Positions 41,223 to 49,108 of a stretch of DNA of 64,000 nt are shown piece after piece. The stretch spans positions 186,001 through 250,000 of the forward strand of contig NZ_VDMA02000010.1 in assembly GCF_006334915.2 (NCBI RefSeq), read 5' to 3'. This stretch comes from Microbispora catharanthi (lineage in GTDB: Bacteria > Actinomycetota > Actinomycetes > Streptosporangiales > Streptosporangiaceae). Below the pieces are notes generated by a model that was given only the letters and a program-made list of their open reading frames with translations, searched no databases and was not told the origin of the DNA. Both the position numbers and the translations under genes were made by a program. The stretch's first letter is position 1. Every line of letters begins with the position of its first letter.

Positions 41223-42695
41223 TCACCGATACACGACCTTCTTGACCGATCGGCCGGGGAACACGACGACCAGGTGCTCCTCGGCCGTTTCGCCTCCCCG
41301 GGCGTAGACGCGCAGCCGATAGCGTCCGGGGCCCTTCAACGCCAGGTTCGGCAGCCGGGCCCCGGCGCCCTCGTCGCCGCCGTCGGCGTACGAAGGCACC
41401 TCCAGGCGCCCGCTGCGGCTGACCAGGCCGACCTCGGCCACCTGCTCCCAGCCCTTCAGCCGTAGCCGGGGAGCGGAGCCGAACGCCTTCACGGTCAGGC
41501 ACATCGGCTCGTTCTCGCCGTAGGTCATCACGACCGCGGAACTGCCCGCCGCGCCGAGGAACCCGTCGTCCACGCTCGCGTAGGGGTCCTCGCCCTCTGT
41601 GGTGTCGTCCGGGTCGTACACGCCGTATCCCCCGCCCTCGAACAGGAAGTACGCGGCCGTGCCCTGCCGCCGGGCCCGCAGCCGCGGCCAGGGGTCCCGG
41701 CAGCGGGCGTTGGCCTCCGCGACGACGTCGCTCTCGTGGTCCGCGCGTGCCCCGTCCTCGGGCCGGGCCGCCTCGGGTGGCCCGGCGTCGTACCACGAGT
41801 CGCTGTAGGCGGAACCCGCGGTCTCCTCCGGCCCGACCAGCACGAGGAACGGCAGCAGGACCGCCGCAAGCAGGATCGGCCCGGACGGGCGGAGCGGCGT
41901 ACGCTCCCGGGGCGTGCCGCGTGGGCCGGTGAGTTCGCGGGCGGAGCGGGCCAGCCACACCGCCAGGAAGACGTCGAACTCCTCCAGCATCCCCATCAGC
42001 GGCACGGTGGTGGAGGTGAACGCCCAGAGGACGGCCACGGCGGCGAGAGGGGTCGCCAGCGACACCGTGACGTGGCGCCAGCCGGCCGTCACGGTGTCGC
42101 GACTCCAGCGGCCGTCGCGGTGCTGGCCGAAGAGGACGGCCACCTGCCAGGCCGTCGCCATCGCGAGGCAGGCGAGCAGGATGAACCGGGGCACCCGCAC
42201 CCCGGGCACCTCGTCCATCGCGATCATCGCCAGGCCTGCCGACCCCGGCCAGGCGGAGACGAGCGCGAACACCCGGAGCCGTCCGCGGAGGGCAAGTGCG
42301 AACAGCACCTGCAGCGGGCACCACAGGGCCAGTGTGAGCGCCTCGCCGACGAGGTCGGGGAGCCGTACGGCCGGCAGCGGGGGGATCAGGGCGTGGGCGA
42401 CGGCCAGGTAGAGCAGGCGCCGCAGCCAGACCGTCCGCCGGTCGGCGGGCCGCGGCGCACGCGGGGGGAAGGTGAAGACCTGGCGGAGCATCCAGGTCTT
42501 GAGCGCGAGGATCGTGAAGAGACCCACCGCGGCCGCCGCGGCGAGGCCGTCCGAGGAGTAGTCGTCGAGCGGATACCACAGGACGGCCGCCCAGAGGGCG
42601 TCGAGACGCCCGGTGACGGCCGTGCCCACGGCGCCGACGGCCGAGATCGCCAGGTAGGCCCCGGCCGCGATCCACCCCGCACGCTGTCGTAACAC
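41223..42695 (-). CDS. Polytopic membrane protein with extracytoplasmic C-terminal domain
   Basis: 490-aa protein. The first 285 residues hold about seven TM segments (AGWIAAGAYLAISAVGAVGTAV through LLAAVLLPFLVLVGP). The remaining 200 residues form a soluble domain: TAAYFLFEGGGYGVYDPDDTTEGEDPY, CLTVKAFGSAPRLRLKGWEQV and GPGRYRLRVYARGGETAEEHLVVVF, resembling a beta-sandwich. No family recognised. GTG 42695 is chosen because GGGAGGGG lies 6 nt upstream; the TTG at 42716 would put the SD inside the gene. It follows the DUF6493-like gene after 64 nt on the same strand and may be the third gene of the SWIM operon. Confidence 0.8.
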   Translation of the reverse strand: MLRQRAGWIAAGAYLAISAVGAVGTAVTGRLDALWAAVLWYPLDDYSSDGLAAAAAVGLFTILALKTWMLRQVFTFPPRAPRPADRRTVWLRRLLYLAVAHALIPPLPAVRLPDLVGEALTLALWCPLQVLFALALRGRLRVFALVSAWPGSAGLAMIAMDEVPGVRVPRFILLACLAMATAWQVAVLFGQHRDGRWSRDTVTAGWRHVTVSLATPLAAVAVLWAFTSTTVPLMGMLEEFDVFLAVWLARSARELTGPRGTPRERTPLRPSGPILLAAVLLPFLVLVGPEETAGSAYSDSWYDAGPPEAARPEDGARADHESDVVAEANARCRDPWPRLRARRQGTAAYFLFEGGGYGVYDPDDTTEGEDPYASVDDGFLGAAGSSAVVMTYGENEPMCLTVKAFGSAPRLRLKGWEQVAEVGLVSRSGRLEVPSYADGGDEGAGARLPNLALKGPGRYRLRVYARGGETAEEHLVVVFPGRSVKKVVYR

Positions 42696-42759
42696 TCGGC
42701 GCCCCTCCCGGGACAAAGAAGGACGATCTTAGGGGAGATCGCTTCCGGCGGCGCCTGCG

Positions 42760-45700
42760 TCATCCGGCGAGCAGGTCGCGCAGGCGCGCGCACTCCCGGG
42801 CGAAGCGGCTTCCCCGGCTCGCCCGGCCAGTGGCGGCGTGCGCCGACACGACCGGGATCTCGCCGCGGGCGCCCACCCAGACGGCCAGGTCGGCGGCGAG
42901 CGTCACCGCCTCGGTATGAGTGACGTTCGGCCGCTCTCCGGCAGCGGGCAGCAGATCCGGCAGCAGGGCCCTCAAGATCTCCCACACCTGCTCGTGCGCC
43001 CCCTGATGCGCGGCCTCCCGCAGCGATGCCAGCACCGGACGGGACTCGAACCAGGTGCGGCGGATCAGTAGCGCGAGCTGACGGCCGACCGCCTCGGTGG
43101 GCAGGACTCCCCGGCTCGCCATTCGCAGCAGCAAAGGGACCGGGTCCTGGCGACGCTCGGCCAGGAAGTAGGCCACGATGAGCGCGGTCGCGTCCCCGAG
43201 CGGGCCGTCGGCGTCCGCCACGGCCTCCAGGTATGGCGGGTAGACCCCCGGGTGGTTCCACTGGTAGAGCAGGTGGGGCAGATAGTGGACGGAGACGGCC
43301 TCACGGTGCGACGGGAGCATCGACGGCCACCAGCCCATGACGTAACCGTGATCGTCCCAGCGCCACTTCGACGGCTCGCGCAGCAGCTCGTCGATGAGAG
43401 GGTGCCCGGTCGGCTCCGCGCGCAGCACCGGCACCAGCCGCACCTGCTCGACGTGCCCGGGGGCACGCTCCTCGAACAGGTGCTCGTGCGCGCCCTCGGT
43501 GTAGCCCCACTTCAGCCCCGCCTCCGGGTCGGGCAGGCCGCCACCGGCGAGCCAGGCGGCGACGGCCGAGGCCGCCCGTGATCCCACGCGTCCGGCGCGT
43601 TCGGCGACGAGGGGGTGAGCCCCCCGCGGCAGCCGCAGCAGCGCCTGCTGCAGGTCGGCGGGCAGCGGTTCCGCGCCCGCGGCGGCGCACAGCTCCAGCC
43701 GGTCCACCAGCACGCCGGGGTCGAGGTGCCCGCTCAGCACCGTCGGCGTCGCCAGCAGGACGGCTGGCAGCGTCCCTTCTCGAAGCGCCCGGTAGATCTC
43801 GCTGAGCCGGTACAGCAGGAACATGTGCGGCGGAGAGACGTGCGCGGGTTCCGGCAGCCGGTTGCGGCGGCGGAACTCCACCGCGGGGTCCGGCTCCTCC
43901 GGTGTGCCGAACAGCGGCCGGAAGCCCGAGTACATGATCTGCACGCGGAACTCAGGCTCGCCGGGATCGCGCGCAGGCGTGGGCAGCCCGTCGCGCATCG
44001 CCGCCACCCGCTCGGCGGAGATCCCGATCTCGAGGATCTGGCGGAAGATCTCCTCCCGGACGTGCTCCGGCAGGTCGCCGAAGGCCGGCTCGAGCGCGGC
44101 CTCGTCTTCAGCGCCGTCTTCGTCTTCAGCGCCGTCTTCGTCTTCAGATCCTTCTTCGTCTTCCGGCCCGCCCTGGTCTTCCTGCCCGGCCTCGTGGCCG
44201 TCCATTTCCTCTGGCGGCACGGCGCTGACGTGCACGGAGAAGCTCGACCCCGCCCAGGGATCGACGGGCTCCGGATCGGGCACGCCGGGATCGGTGCCGG
44301 GAGCGATCACCTCCTTCGCCAGGGCGGCGATCCAGGCGTCCGGATCGAGCCAGCGCTCCATGTCGTAGAGGTAGGGAAAGGAGCCCAGGAAGACGGGGGC
44401 GAGCGTCTCGCGCAGGGCCGCTCGGTTCCCGCCCACCAACGCGACGAAGCCGGCGAGCCACTGCTCGCACGCCACCCACCCGTGAAGTTCCCCTGTGGTC
44501 CGGTCCACCGTCGGTGCGGGGAACGGGCCGGGCTCGGGGAAGACGGGCAGCGGCGCGGGGGAGAACGGCTCCGGTGTCTGTTCGGCGGCGACCTCGCCGC
44601 CGAACACCGCGGCGAGCTCCCGGCCGAGATCGGCCGGGAGCAGCGGGACCGCGTCGGCGATGGGCTTCGCGTCGGCGGTCGGCTTCGCGTCCGCGCCGAA
44701 CGCCGCGGCGTGCTTGAGCGCGATCCGGACGGCTCGCCGCCGCACGTCGTCGGAAGCGTGAGCGAACGCCGTGACGAGCGCGGGAGCCAGTTCGCCGGCG
44801 CGTGCGGGCCTGCGCCGCACCTCCTGGTCCAGCCGGGTCAGGCCGGCGCGGGCCAGCTTGGCCTCGGGCCTGAAGGTCAGCGCCTCGATCGCCTCCTGGA
44901 CGTCGGCGTCGTCGTGAGGGCCGGTGCGGTTGATCTGGGTCAGGGCCAGCTCGGCGACCGGGCCGGGGGCGGCGGGGAGCAGGCGCAGGTAGTCCCGGGC
45001 CCGTTCGGCCGCCTCCTGCGGCGCCGGGTCGATCAGCTCGTGCAGGCGCACGAAGAAGCGCAGGTCCGCGGCGTCGCCCCCGCGCAGGAACCGGCTCACG
45101 CAGCCGTCCAGGAGCTCCGCCCGCGACACCCGTCCGGCACGCAGGAGCCGCCGGATCAGGGAGAGCCACGGGGTGGGCGACGGCGTGAGCCGTTCCTCAC
45201 GCAGGGCGGGCCCCGCGCCCTCGGCCTCGAAGATCCGCGGCAGCAGCGGGCCGAGCAGCGGATCGTCGTCCGCCGCCTCGCCGGTCAGCCACGCGACCAC
45301 GAGCGGGTCGTGCGGGGGCGGTGTCACGCCGGAGGCCCGCAGCAGCGCGAGCACCAGCGGGGCGACCCGGTCGTCGTCGGCCCTGCGAATCTTCCCGGCG
45401 AGCCGGCCCGTCACGTCGGCCTGCCACTCGGCCGGGCGCGTGACCAGCACCCGGACCACCTCGGCCGGGTCCGGGGCCGGCGCCCACTCCGGGTAGAGCT
45501 CGCGGCGGGTCAGCCAGGCCGCCGCGGCGGCGGGCCCGGAGATCGTCCCCGCACCCGCGATCCGCAGGGACGCGCCGAACTCGGCGAGGGCGCCCCGCAC
45601 GGTCCGGCGACGCTCCCAGGCGAACCACGGGTCCTCGTCGTCGAGGTCGTGGGTCCCTCGGCTCTCGCGGGCCATCTGTGCGGCGGTGTCGCGCATCTCC

Positions 45701-45828
45701 GTGAGGAAGCCCGGCAGCCGTCTCGCCACCTCGGCGCGCTCGGCCTCGGTGAGCGCGATCACGCGGTCGGCCAGCGTCTTCGTCTCACGTGCGGTGACGA
45801 GGTCGCGCACTTCCTGCCAAGCGCTCAT
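42760..45828 (-). CDS. DUF6493-like large helical-repeat protein
   Basis: 1022-aa cytoplasmic protein, almost all alpha-helical and HEAT/ARM-like (SLIRRLLRAGRVSRAELLDGC, ALVTAFAHASDDVRRRAVRIALKHA, LALLIRRTWFESRPVLASLREAA). It resembles the DUF6493 family encoded next to SWIM proteins (from memory). A 40-residue acidic insert near residue 560 (EDEDGA repeats from an 18-bp repeat) divides it. The C-terminal third has conserved-looking aromatic stretches: GLKWGYTEGAHEHLFEE, KWRWDDHGYVMGWWPSML, LPHLLYQWNHPGVYPPYL. No catalytic motif seen. The start ATGAGC at 45828 overlaps the SWIM gene stop, so the two proteins are coupled and probably act together. Confidence 0.8.
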   Translation of the reverse strand: MSAWQEVRDLVTARETKTLADRVIALTEAERAEVARRLPGFLTEMRDTAAQMARESRGTHDLDDEDPWFAWERRRTVRGALAEFGASLRIAGAGTISGPAAAAAWLTRRELYPEWAPAPDPAEVVRVLVTRPAEWQADVTGRLAGKIRRADDDRVAPLVLALLRASGVTPPPHDPLVVAWLTGEAADDDPLLGPLLPRIFEAEGAGPALREERLTPSPTPWLSLIRRLLRAGRVSRAELLDGCVSRFLRGGDAADLRFFVRLHELIDPAPQEAAERARDYLRLLPAAPGPVAELALTQINRTGPHDDADVQEAIEALTFRPEAKLARAGLTRLDQEVRRRPARAGELAPALVTAFAHASDDVRRRAVRIALKHAAAFGADAKPTADAKPIADAVPLLPADLGRELAAVFGGEVAAEQTPEPFSPAPLPVFPEPGPFPAPTVDRTTGELHGWVACEQWLAGFVALVGGNRAALRETLAPVFLGSFPYLYDMERWLDPDAWIAALAKEVIAPGTDPGVPDPEPVDPWAGSSFSVHVSAVPPEEMDGHEAGQEDQGGPEDEEGSEDEDGAEDEDGAEDEAALEPAFGDLPEHVREEIFRQILEIGISAERVAAMRDGLPTPARDPGEPEFRVQIMYSGFRPLFGTPEEPDPAVEFRRRNRLPEPAHVSPPHMFLLYRLSEIYRALREGTLPAVLLATPTVLSGHLDPGVLVDRLELCAAAGAEPLPADLQQALLRLPRGAHPLVAERAGRVGSRAASAVAAWLAGGGLPDPEAGLKWGYTEGAHEHLFEERAPGHVEQVRLVPVLRAEPTGHPLIDELLREPSKWRWDDHGYVMGWWPSMLPSHREAVSVHYLPHLLYQWNHPGVYPPYLEAVADADGPLGDATALIVAYFLAERRQDPVPLLLRMASRGVLPTEAVGRQLALLIRRTWFESRPVLASLREAAHQGAHEQVWEILRALLPDLLPAAGERPNVTHTEAVTLAADLAVWVGARGEIPVVSAHAATGRASRGSRFARECARLRDLLAG
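44103..44156. repeat. 18-bp tandem repeat encoding EDEDGA units
   Basis: CGTCTTCAGCGCCGTCTT at 44103 and 44121, with a diverged copy at 44139; on the minus strand it encodes acidic repeats in the DUF6493-like protein. Confidence 0.85.
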
Positions 45829-47198
45829 CGGGCCGTCTCCGAGCTCATCTCCACACCGGTCCCCACACCGGTCTCCGTGGTGGACCGCGCGGCGCTCCTG
45901 GCCGCGAGCACGTGCTTGCACGGCCCGCGTGAGCCGCGGTGGTCCCACCACCAGGGGCAGGTGCACGACCCGTCGGTCAGGCCGGCCTCCCGCACCCCGC
46001 CGTCGGTCCGTACGCGCGCCGTGTCGCCCGTGATCTCCACGGCGCCGGCCTCGACCAGCGCCCGCGCGGCCGTCAGCCGCGGGTTGAGGTGCTGCACGTG
46101 CTCCCTGTCGTAGGGCAGCTCGCGGTGGAAGTACGCCGCCTCGGACAGGTCGTAGCCGACCCGCCCGGCCGTGCCGAGCTGGGTGAGGGCGGCCCGCACG
46201 CGCGTGGAGGACAGCCCGGCGCGGTCGGCCAGCACGCCGATCTCCACCTCGGGCTCGAAGTTGAGCAGCATCCCCACCACGTCGGCGTCGGCCTCGGCCT
46301 CGTCGGTGGCGAGGTCGGCCAGCACCGCGCCCTCGCCGGAGAAGCCGCGCCAGCGCTCCGGCGACAGGACCAGCGTGTAGCGCATTCCGGGCAGTTCCAG
46401 CTCCCACGCGCTCGACACCGGGCCGCCGGGAGCGGCCGGGCCGTACACCTTGAGGCTCCTGGCGAAGCGGAGCAGCGGCAGCAGCGTCGCCAGGCGGCCC
46501 ACGCCGGACAGGCACACCGCTCCGGGGCCGGGCCGGTCGGCGACGCGCAGGTCGCGGCCCGCGGGGGCGACCCACAGGTCGGCCGTCGCCCGCTTGGGCA
46601 GGGACCGCAGGAACCGCACCGCGCTCATCCCGTGCAGCTCGGCCCGCAGGTCCATACGCGCCGCGATCACCTGGACCTCGGCGAACCCCCGCAGCCACCG
46701 CTCGGGCAGCGGCACCTTCTTCTCCACCACCGCGCCGTCGAGCGTGGTCACCGTGAGCTCGTCCGCGCCGACCCCGAGGTGCAGCGGGTCGCGCGCGCCC
46801 ACCCGGGCCAGCGCCTCCCGCAGCGGGCCGTTGACGTCGACGTTGGTCGTCCCCCGGTCGAACACCTCGCCGTCCAGGGCGTTCTCGAGCAGGTCGAGCC
46901 GGGCGTACACGCCCCCGCAGGCGGAGAACGACTCGAACCGCAGCCGGTCGCCGCCGCATGTGACGACCGGATCGCGCGTCCACCCCGGACGCGGCTGGTG
47001 ATAGCGGGTGAGGGCCACGTCGGCCACGCCCAGCAGGGCCGCCGCCGCGGGCGCCGCCTGGGTCACCACCCCGCTGAAGAACCTCGGCGCCACGGCGGGG
47101 CCGCTCAGGGCCCTGCCGCCGGACGTCGAGAGCCCGAGGCGTCCGTCCACCAGCATCGAAGGCGCGGCGTAGCTGTACGCCTGCGTCGCGTTTGTCAT
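45825..47198 (-). CDS. SWIM zinc-finger protein
   Basis: 457-aa protein. Near the C-terminus (about 410-440) is the SWIM finger: GSCTCPWWWDHRGSRGPCKHVLAA, with CxCx(n)CxH ligands, a fold linked to DNA or protein binding. Residues 1-400 are alpha/beta of unknown type, beginning TNATQAYSYAAPSMLVD and including a winged-helix-like segment (IGVLADRAGLSSTRVRAALTQLGTAGRVGYDL, about 325-355). ATG 47198 is 7 nt downstream of a -10, so the mRNA is predicted leaderless. The promoter is a near-perfect RecA-NDp element. Its 3' end overlaps the DUF6493-like gene by 4 nt. Confidence 0.88.
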   Translation of the reverse strand: MTNATQAYSYAAPSMLVDGRLGLSTSGGRALSGPAVAPRFFSGVVTQAAPAAAALLGVADVALTRYHQPRPGWTRDPVVTCGGDRLRFESFSACGGVYARLDLLENALDGEVFDRGTTNVDVNGPLREALARVGARDPLHLGVGADELTVTTLDGAVVEKKVPLPERWLRGFAEVQVIAARMDLRAELHGMSAVRFLRSLPKRATADLWVAPAGRDLRVADRPGPGAVCLSGVGRLATLLPLLRFARSLKVYGPAAPGGPVSSAWELELPGMRYTLVLSPERWRGFSGEGAVLADLATDEAEADADVVGMLLNFEPEVEIGVLADRAGLSSTRVRAALTQLGTAGRVGYDLSEAAYFHRELPYDREHVQHLNPRLTAARALVEAGAVEITGDTARVRTDGGVREAGLTDGSCTCPWWWDHRGSRGPCKHVLAARSAARSTTETGVGTGVEMSSETAR

Positions 47199-47205
47199 GT
47201 GCCGG

Positions 47206-47228
47206 AGGCTAGAGATCACCACCGACAA
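47206..47228 (-). promoter_or_regulatory. RecA-NDp (PafBC-type) promoter of the SWIM operon
   Basis: Minus strand: TTGTCGGTG, eight bases (GTGATCTC), TAGCCT, then 7 nt and the ATG. It matches TTGTCRGTG-N8-TANNNT at every defined position, better than the recA and lhr copies in this window. No LexA box accompanies it. Confidence 0.85.
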
Positions 47229-47232
47229 ATCG

Positions 47233-47248
47233 CCGCCCGTACGGGCGG
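47233..47248. terminator. GC-rich palindrome after the sigma/CU044_5270 unit
   Basis: CCGCCCGTACGGGCGG, 5 nt beyond the stop of the gene at 47253. It can fold as a 6-bp stem with GTAC loop. It may end the sigma-factor transcript just before the SWIM promoter. Confidence 0.4.
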
Positions 47249-47252
47249 GGGG

Positions 47253-48281
47253 TCAGAGGCAGCCGGAGCGGGGGTCGTTCACCTCGGGCGCGGTGTCGTC
47301 GACCGTGACCTCCAGTTGGGCGGTCGAGGCCACCAGGCTGCCGTTGGGCGCCTTCGCCTCCTTCTCGTCCACCACGACGCCGCGCTCCCCGAGCAGCTCG
47401 TAGGTGGACGGGTCGAAGATGATCTCCTCACGCACCCCGCCGGAGACCCGGCCGACGCCGATGCCGGTCCGTCCGGCGGCGTCCTCGGTGTTCTCGGTCA
47501 CCGTAACCCCGGGAATCGTGGCGGCGGCCTTGAACAGCGCCGCGCGCTGGGGCGCCGGCACGTACGTCTCCCGCAGCAGGTCGCCGACGGCCGTCCACGC
47601 CCCCGTGTCGGGCGGATTGTCGCCGTGCGGCCGGTCGTACAGGTAGGCGCGCATCTTCTCCGGGTCGTCGGGCAGCTTCTTGAGATTCGTGTAGGCGGTG
47701 TCCCGCACGCTGTTGCAGGCGGGCAGCCGCATCCACTCGGTGCCCTTCTCCTTGTACGCCTCCGGCGGGATCGGCCACCCGGGGTAGGCGTGGGGCTCCA
47801 GATATTCGATCTTCAGTGCGCCGTCCCTCGTGCCGTCGGCGGACAGCCAGATCGTCCGCTTCGTCCGGTAGAGGTAGCGCGACTCCTTCTCGCCCTCATC
47901 GACCACGTCGGCCTCGTACATCGTCTGCGAGCTGACCTTGACGAACTGGTCGTCGCGCGGCGACAGGTCGGTCACCGCGCGGGCCGCCCTGCCCAGCACC
48001 TCCTCGGCCGACATGGCCGACACCTTCGGCAGCGTCACGACTCCCGGGCTCACCTTCGCCGGCCGGGCCTCCGGTTCCGTCAGCACGGTGGTGACGGCGA
48101 CGACGCCCGCCGCGGCGAGCAGCGCCGTCCCGCCCGCCAGAAGCAGGTACGGACGCGGGCGCGGGCGGGCGGGACGGCCCGAGGGGTCGGCCAGCCGCCG
48201 CCGTACGGCCGCCTTGGCCGCGAGGGAGTAGGGCGCGACGTCGGGCCGCTCACGCGCCACCAGGTCGATCTCGTCGGTCAT
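47253..48281 (-). CDS. CU044_5270 family single-pass membrane protein
   Basis: 342-aa protein. A 45-residue cytoplasmic N-terminus (DEIDLVARERPDVAPYSLAAKAAVRRRLAD) precedes one TM (PYLLLAGGTALLAAAGVVAVTTVL) and a 270-residue extracytoplasmic domain with RRTIWLSADGTRDGALKI-like strands, ERGVVVDEKEAKAP and a terminal Cys (SGCL). This layout is that of CU044_5270 proteins, routinely encoded after ECF sigma factors in actinobacteria. It may act as anti-sigma or as sensor; the N-terminus lacks a zinc-binding anti-sigma motif. ATG 48281 overlaps the sigma stop (TGATG). Confidence 0.88.
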   Translation of the reverse strand: MTDEIDLVARERPDVAPYSLAAKAAVRRRLADPSGRPARPRPRPYLLLAGGTALLAAAGVVAVTTVLTEPEARPAKVSPGVVTLPKVSAMSAEEVLGRAARAVTDLSPRDDQFVKVSSQTMYEADVVDEGEKESRYLYRTKRTIWLSADGTRDGALKIEYLEPHAYPGWPIPPEAYKEKGTEWMRLPACNSVRDTAYTNLKKLPDDPEKMRAYLYDRPHGDNPPDTGAWTAVGDLLRETYVPAPQRAALFKAAATIPGVTVTENTEDAAGRTGIGVGRVSGGVREEIIFDPSTYELLGERGVVVDEKEAKAPNGSLVASTAQLEVTVDDTAPEVNDPRSGCL

Positions 48282-49057
48282 CACACGTTCTCCTCGGGAA
48301 GGTCGAGATGGCGGCGCAGCTTCCCGCGCACCCGGTGCAGGCGCGAGCGGACCGTGCCGATGGGGATCTTCAGCGCCTCGGCCGCCTCCTCGTAGGAGAG
48401 GTCGGCCCAGGCCACCAGCAGGAGCAGGTCGCGCTCGGCGGCCGACAGCCCGGCCAGCGCGGCGGCGAGGGCGGGCCGCAGGGCGGCGGCGCTCGCCCGC
48501 TCCGCTCCGCGCTCCTCCTCGTGGGCGCCGCGCTCGCCGGCGTCGCGCGGCGCGCGGGCGAGCGCCCGCAGCCGGCGGACCTCCGACCGGCGGTGCCCGG
48601 AGATGAGGTTGCCGGCGATGCCGTACAGCCAGGGCCGGGCGTCCGGCCGGGAGGTGTCGTAGCGGTGCCGCTTGCGGAACGCCACGAGGAACGTCTCGGC
48701 CGTCACGTCGTCGGCGTGCTCGGGGCCGAGACGGCGACCGGCGTAGGCGTGGATCTCGTCCGCGTGCCGGTCGAAGACGCCCGCGAACCGCTCGGGCACC
48801 GTCAGCGACGCCTCGATCAGCCCGGCGTCGCTCGGTTCGGCGTCGCTCGACCCGGTGCCGTACGGCCGGGTGCCGACGGCCCGGGCGCCGCGTGCCCCGC
48901 TGCGGGTCCCGGAGCCTGGGGCCGTGCCGTCGCGGGAGCCGCCGGGCTCGCGACCCGGGGCGACCGTGGGGAAGCGCGTGTCACCGGAGACCGTCCTCAC
49001 CACCCGATTTGTCCGTTCATAGGGGATCCCTTCCGTGGGCGCCGTCGCGCCCTTCAC
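48281..49057 (-). CDS. ECF-family RNA polymerase sigma factor
   Basis: 258-aa sigma-70 family regulator. Region 2: FDRHADEIHAYAGRRLGPEHADDVTAETFLVAFRKR and ARPWLYGIAGNLI. Region 4: LSAAERDLLLLVAWADLSYEEAAEALKIPIGTVRSRLHRVR. A disordered Gly/Arg/Thr-rich extension of about 80 residues precedes region 2. The GTG at 49057 has weak SD support; internal GTG codons near residue 19 are alternatives, so the extension may be shorter. It is coupled to the CU044_5270 gene, its presumed partner. Its target promoters are not visible here. Confidence 0.88.
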   Translation of the reverse strand: MKGATAPTEGIPYERTNRVVRTVSGDTRFPTVAPGREPGGSRDGTAPGSGTRSGARGARAVGTRPYGTGSSDAEPSDAGLIEASLTVPERFAGVFDRHADEIHAYAGRRLGPEHADDVTAETFLVAFRKRHRYDTSRPDARPWLYGIAGNLISGHRRSEVRRLRALARAPRDAGERGAHEEERGAERASAAALRPALAAALAGLSAAERDLLLLVAWADLSYEEAAEALKIPIGTVRSRLHRVRGKLRRHLDLPEENV

Positions 49058-49108
49058 CCCTACTCCGCCGGACGGCCCGGGCCGGTTCCGTGGTTCGCCG
49101 GAGCGACG

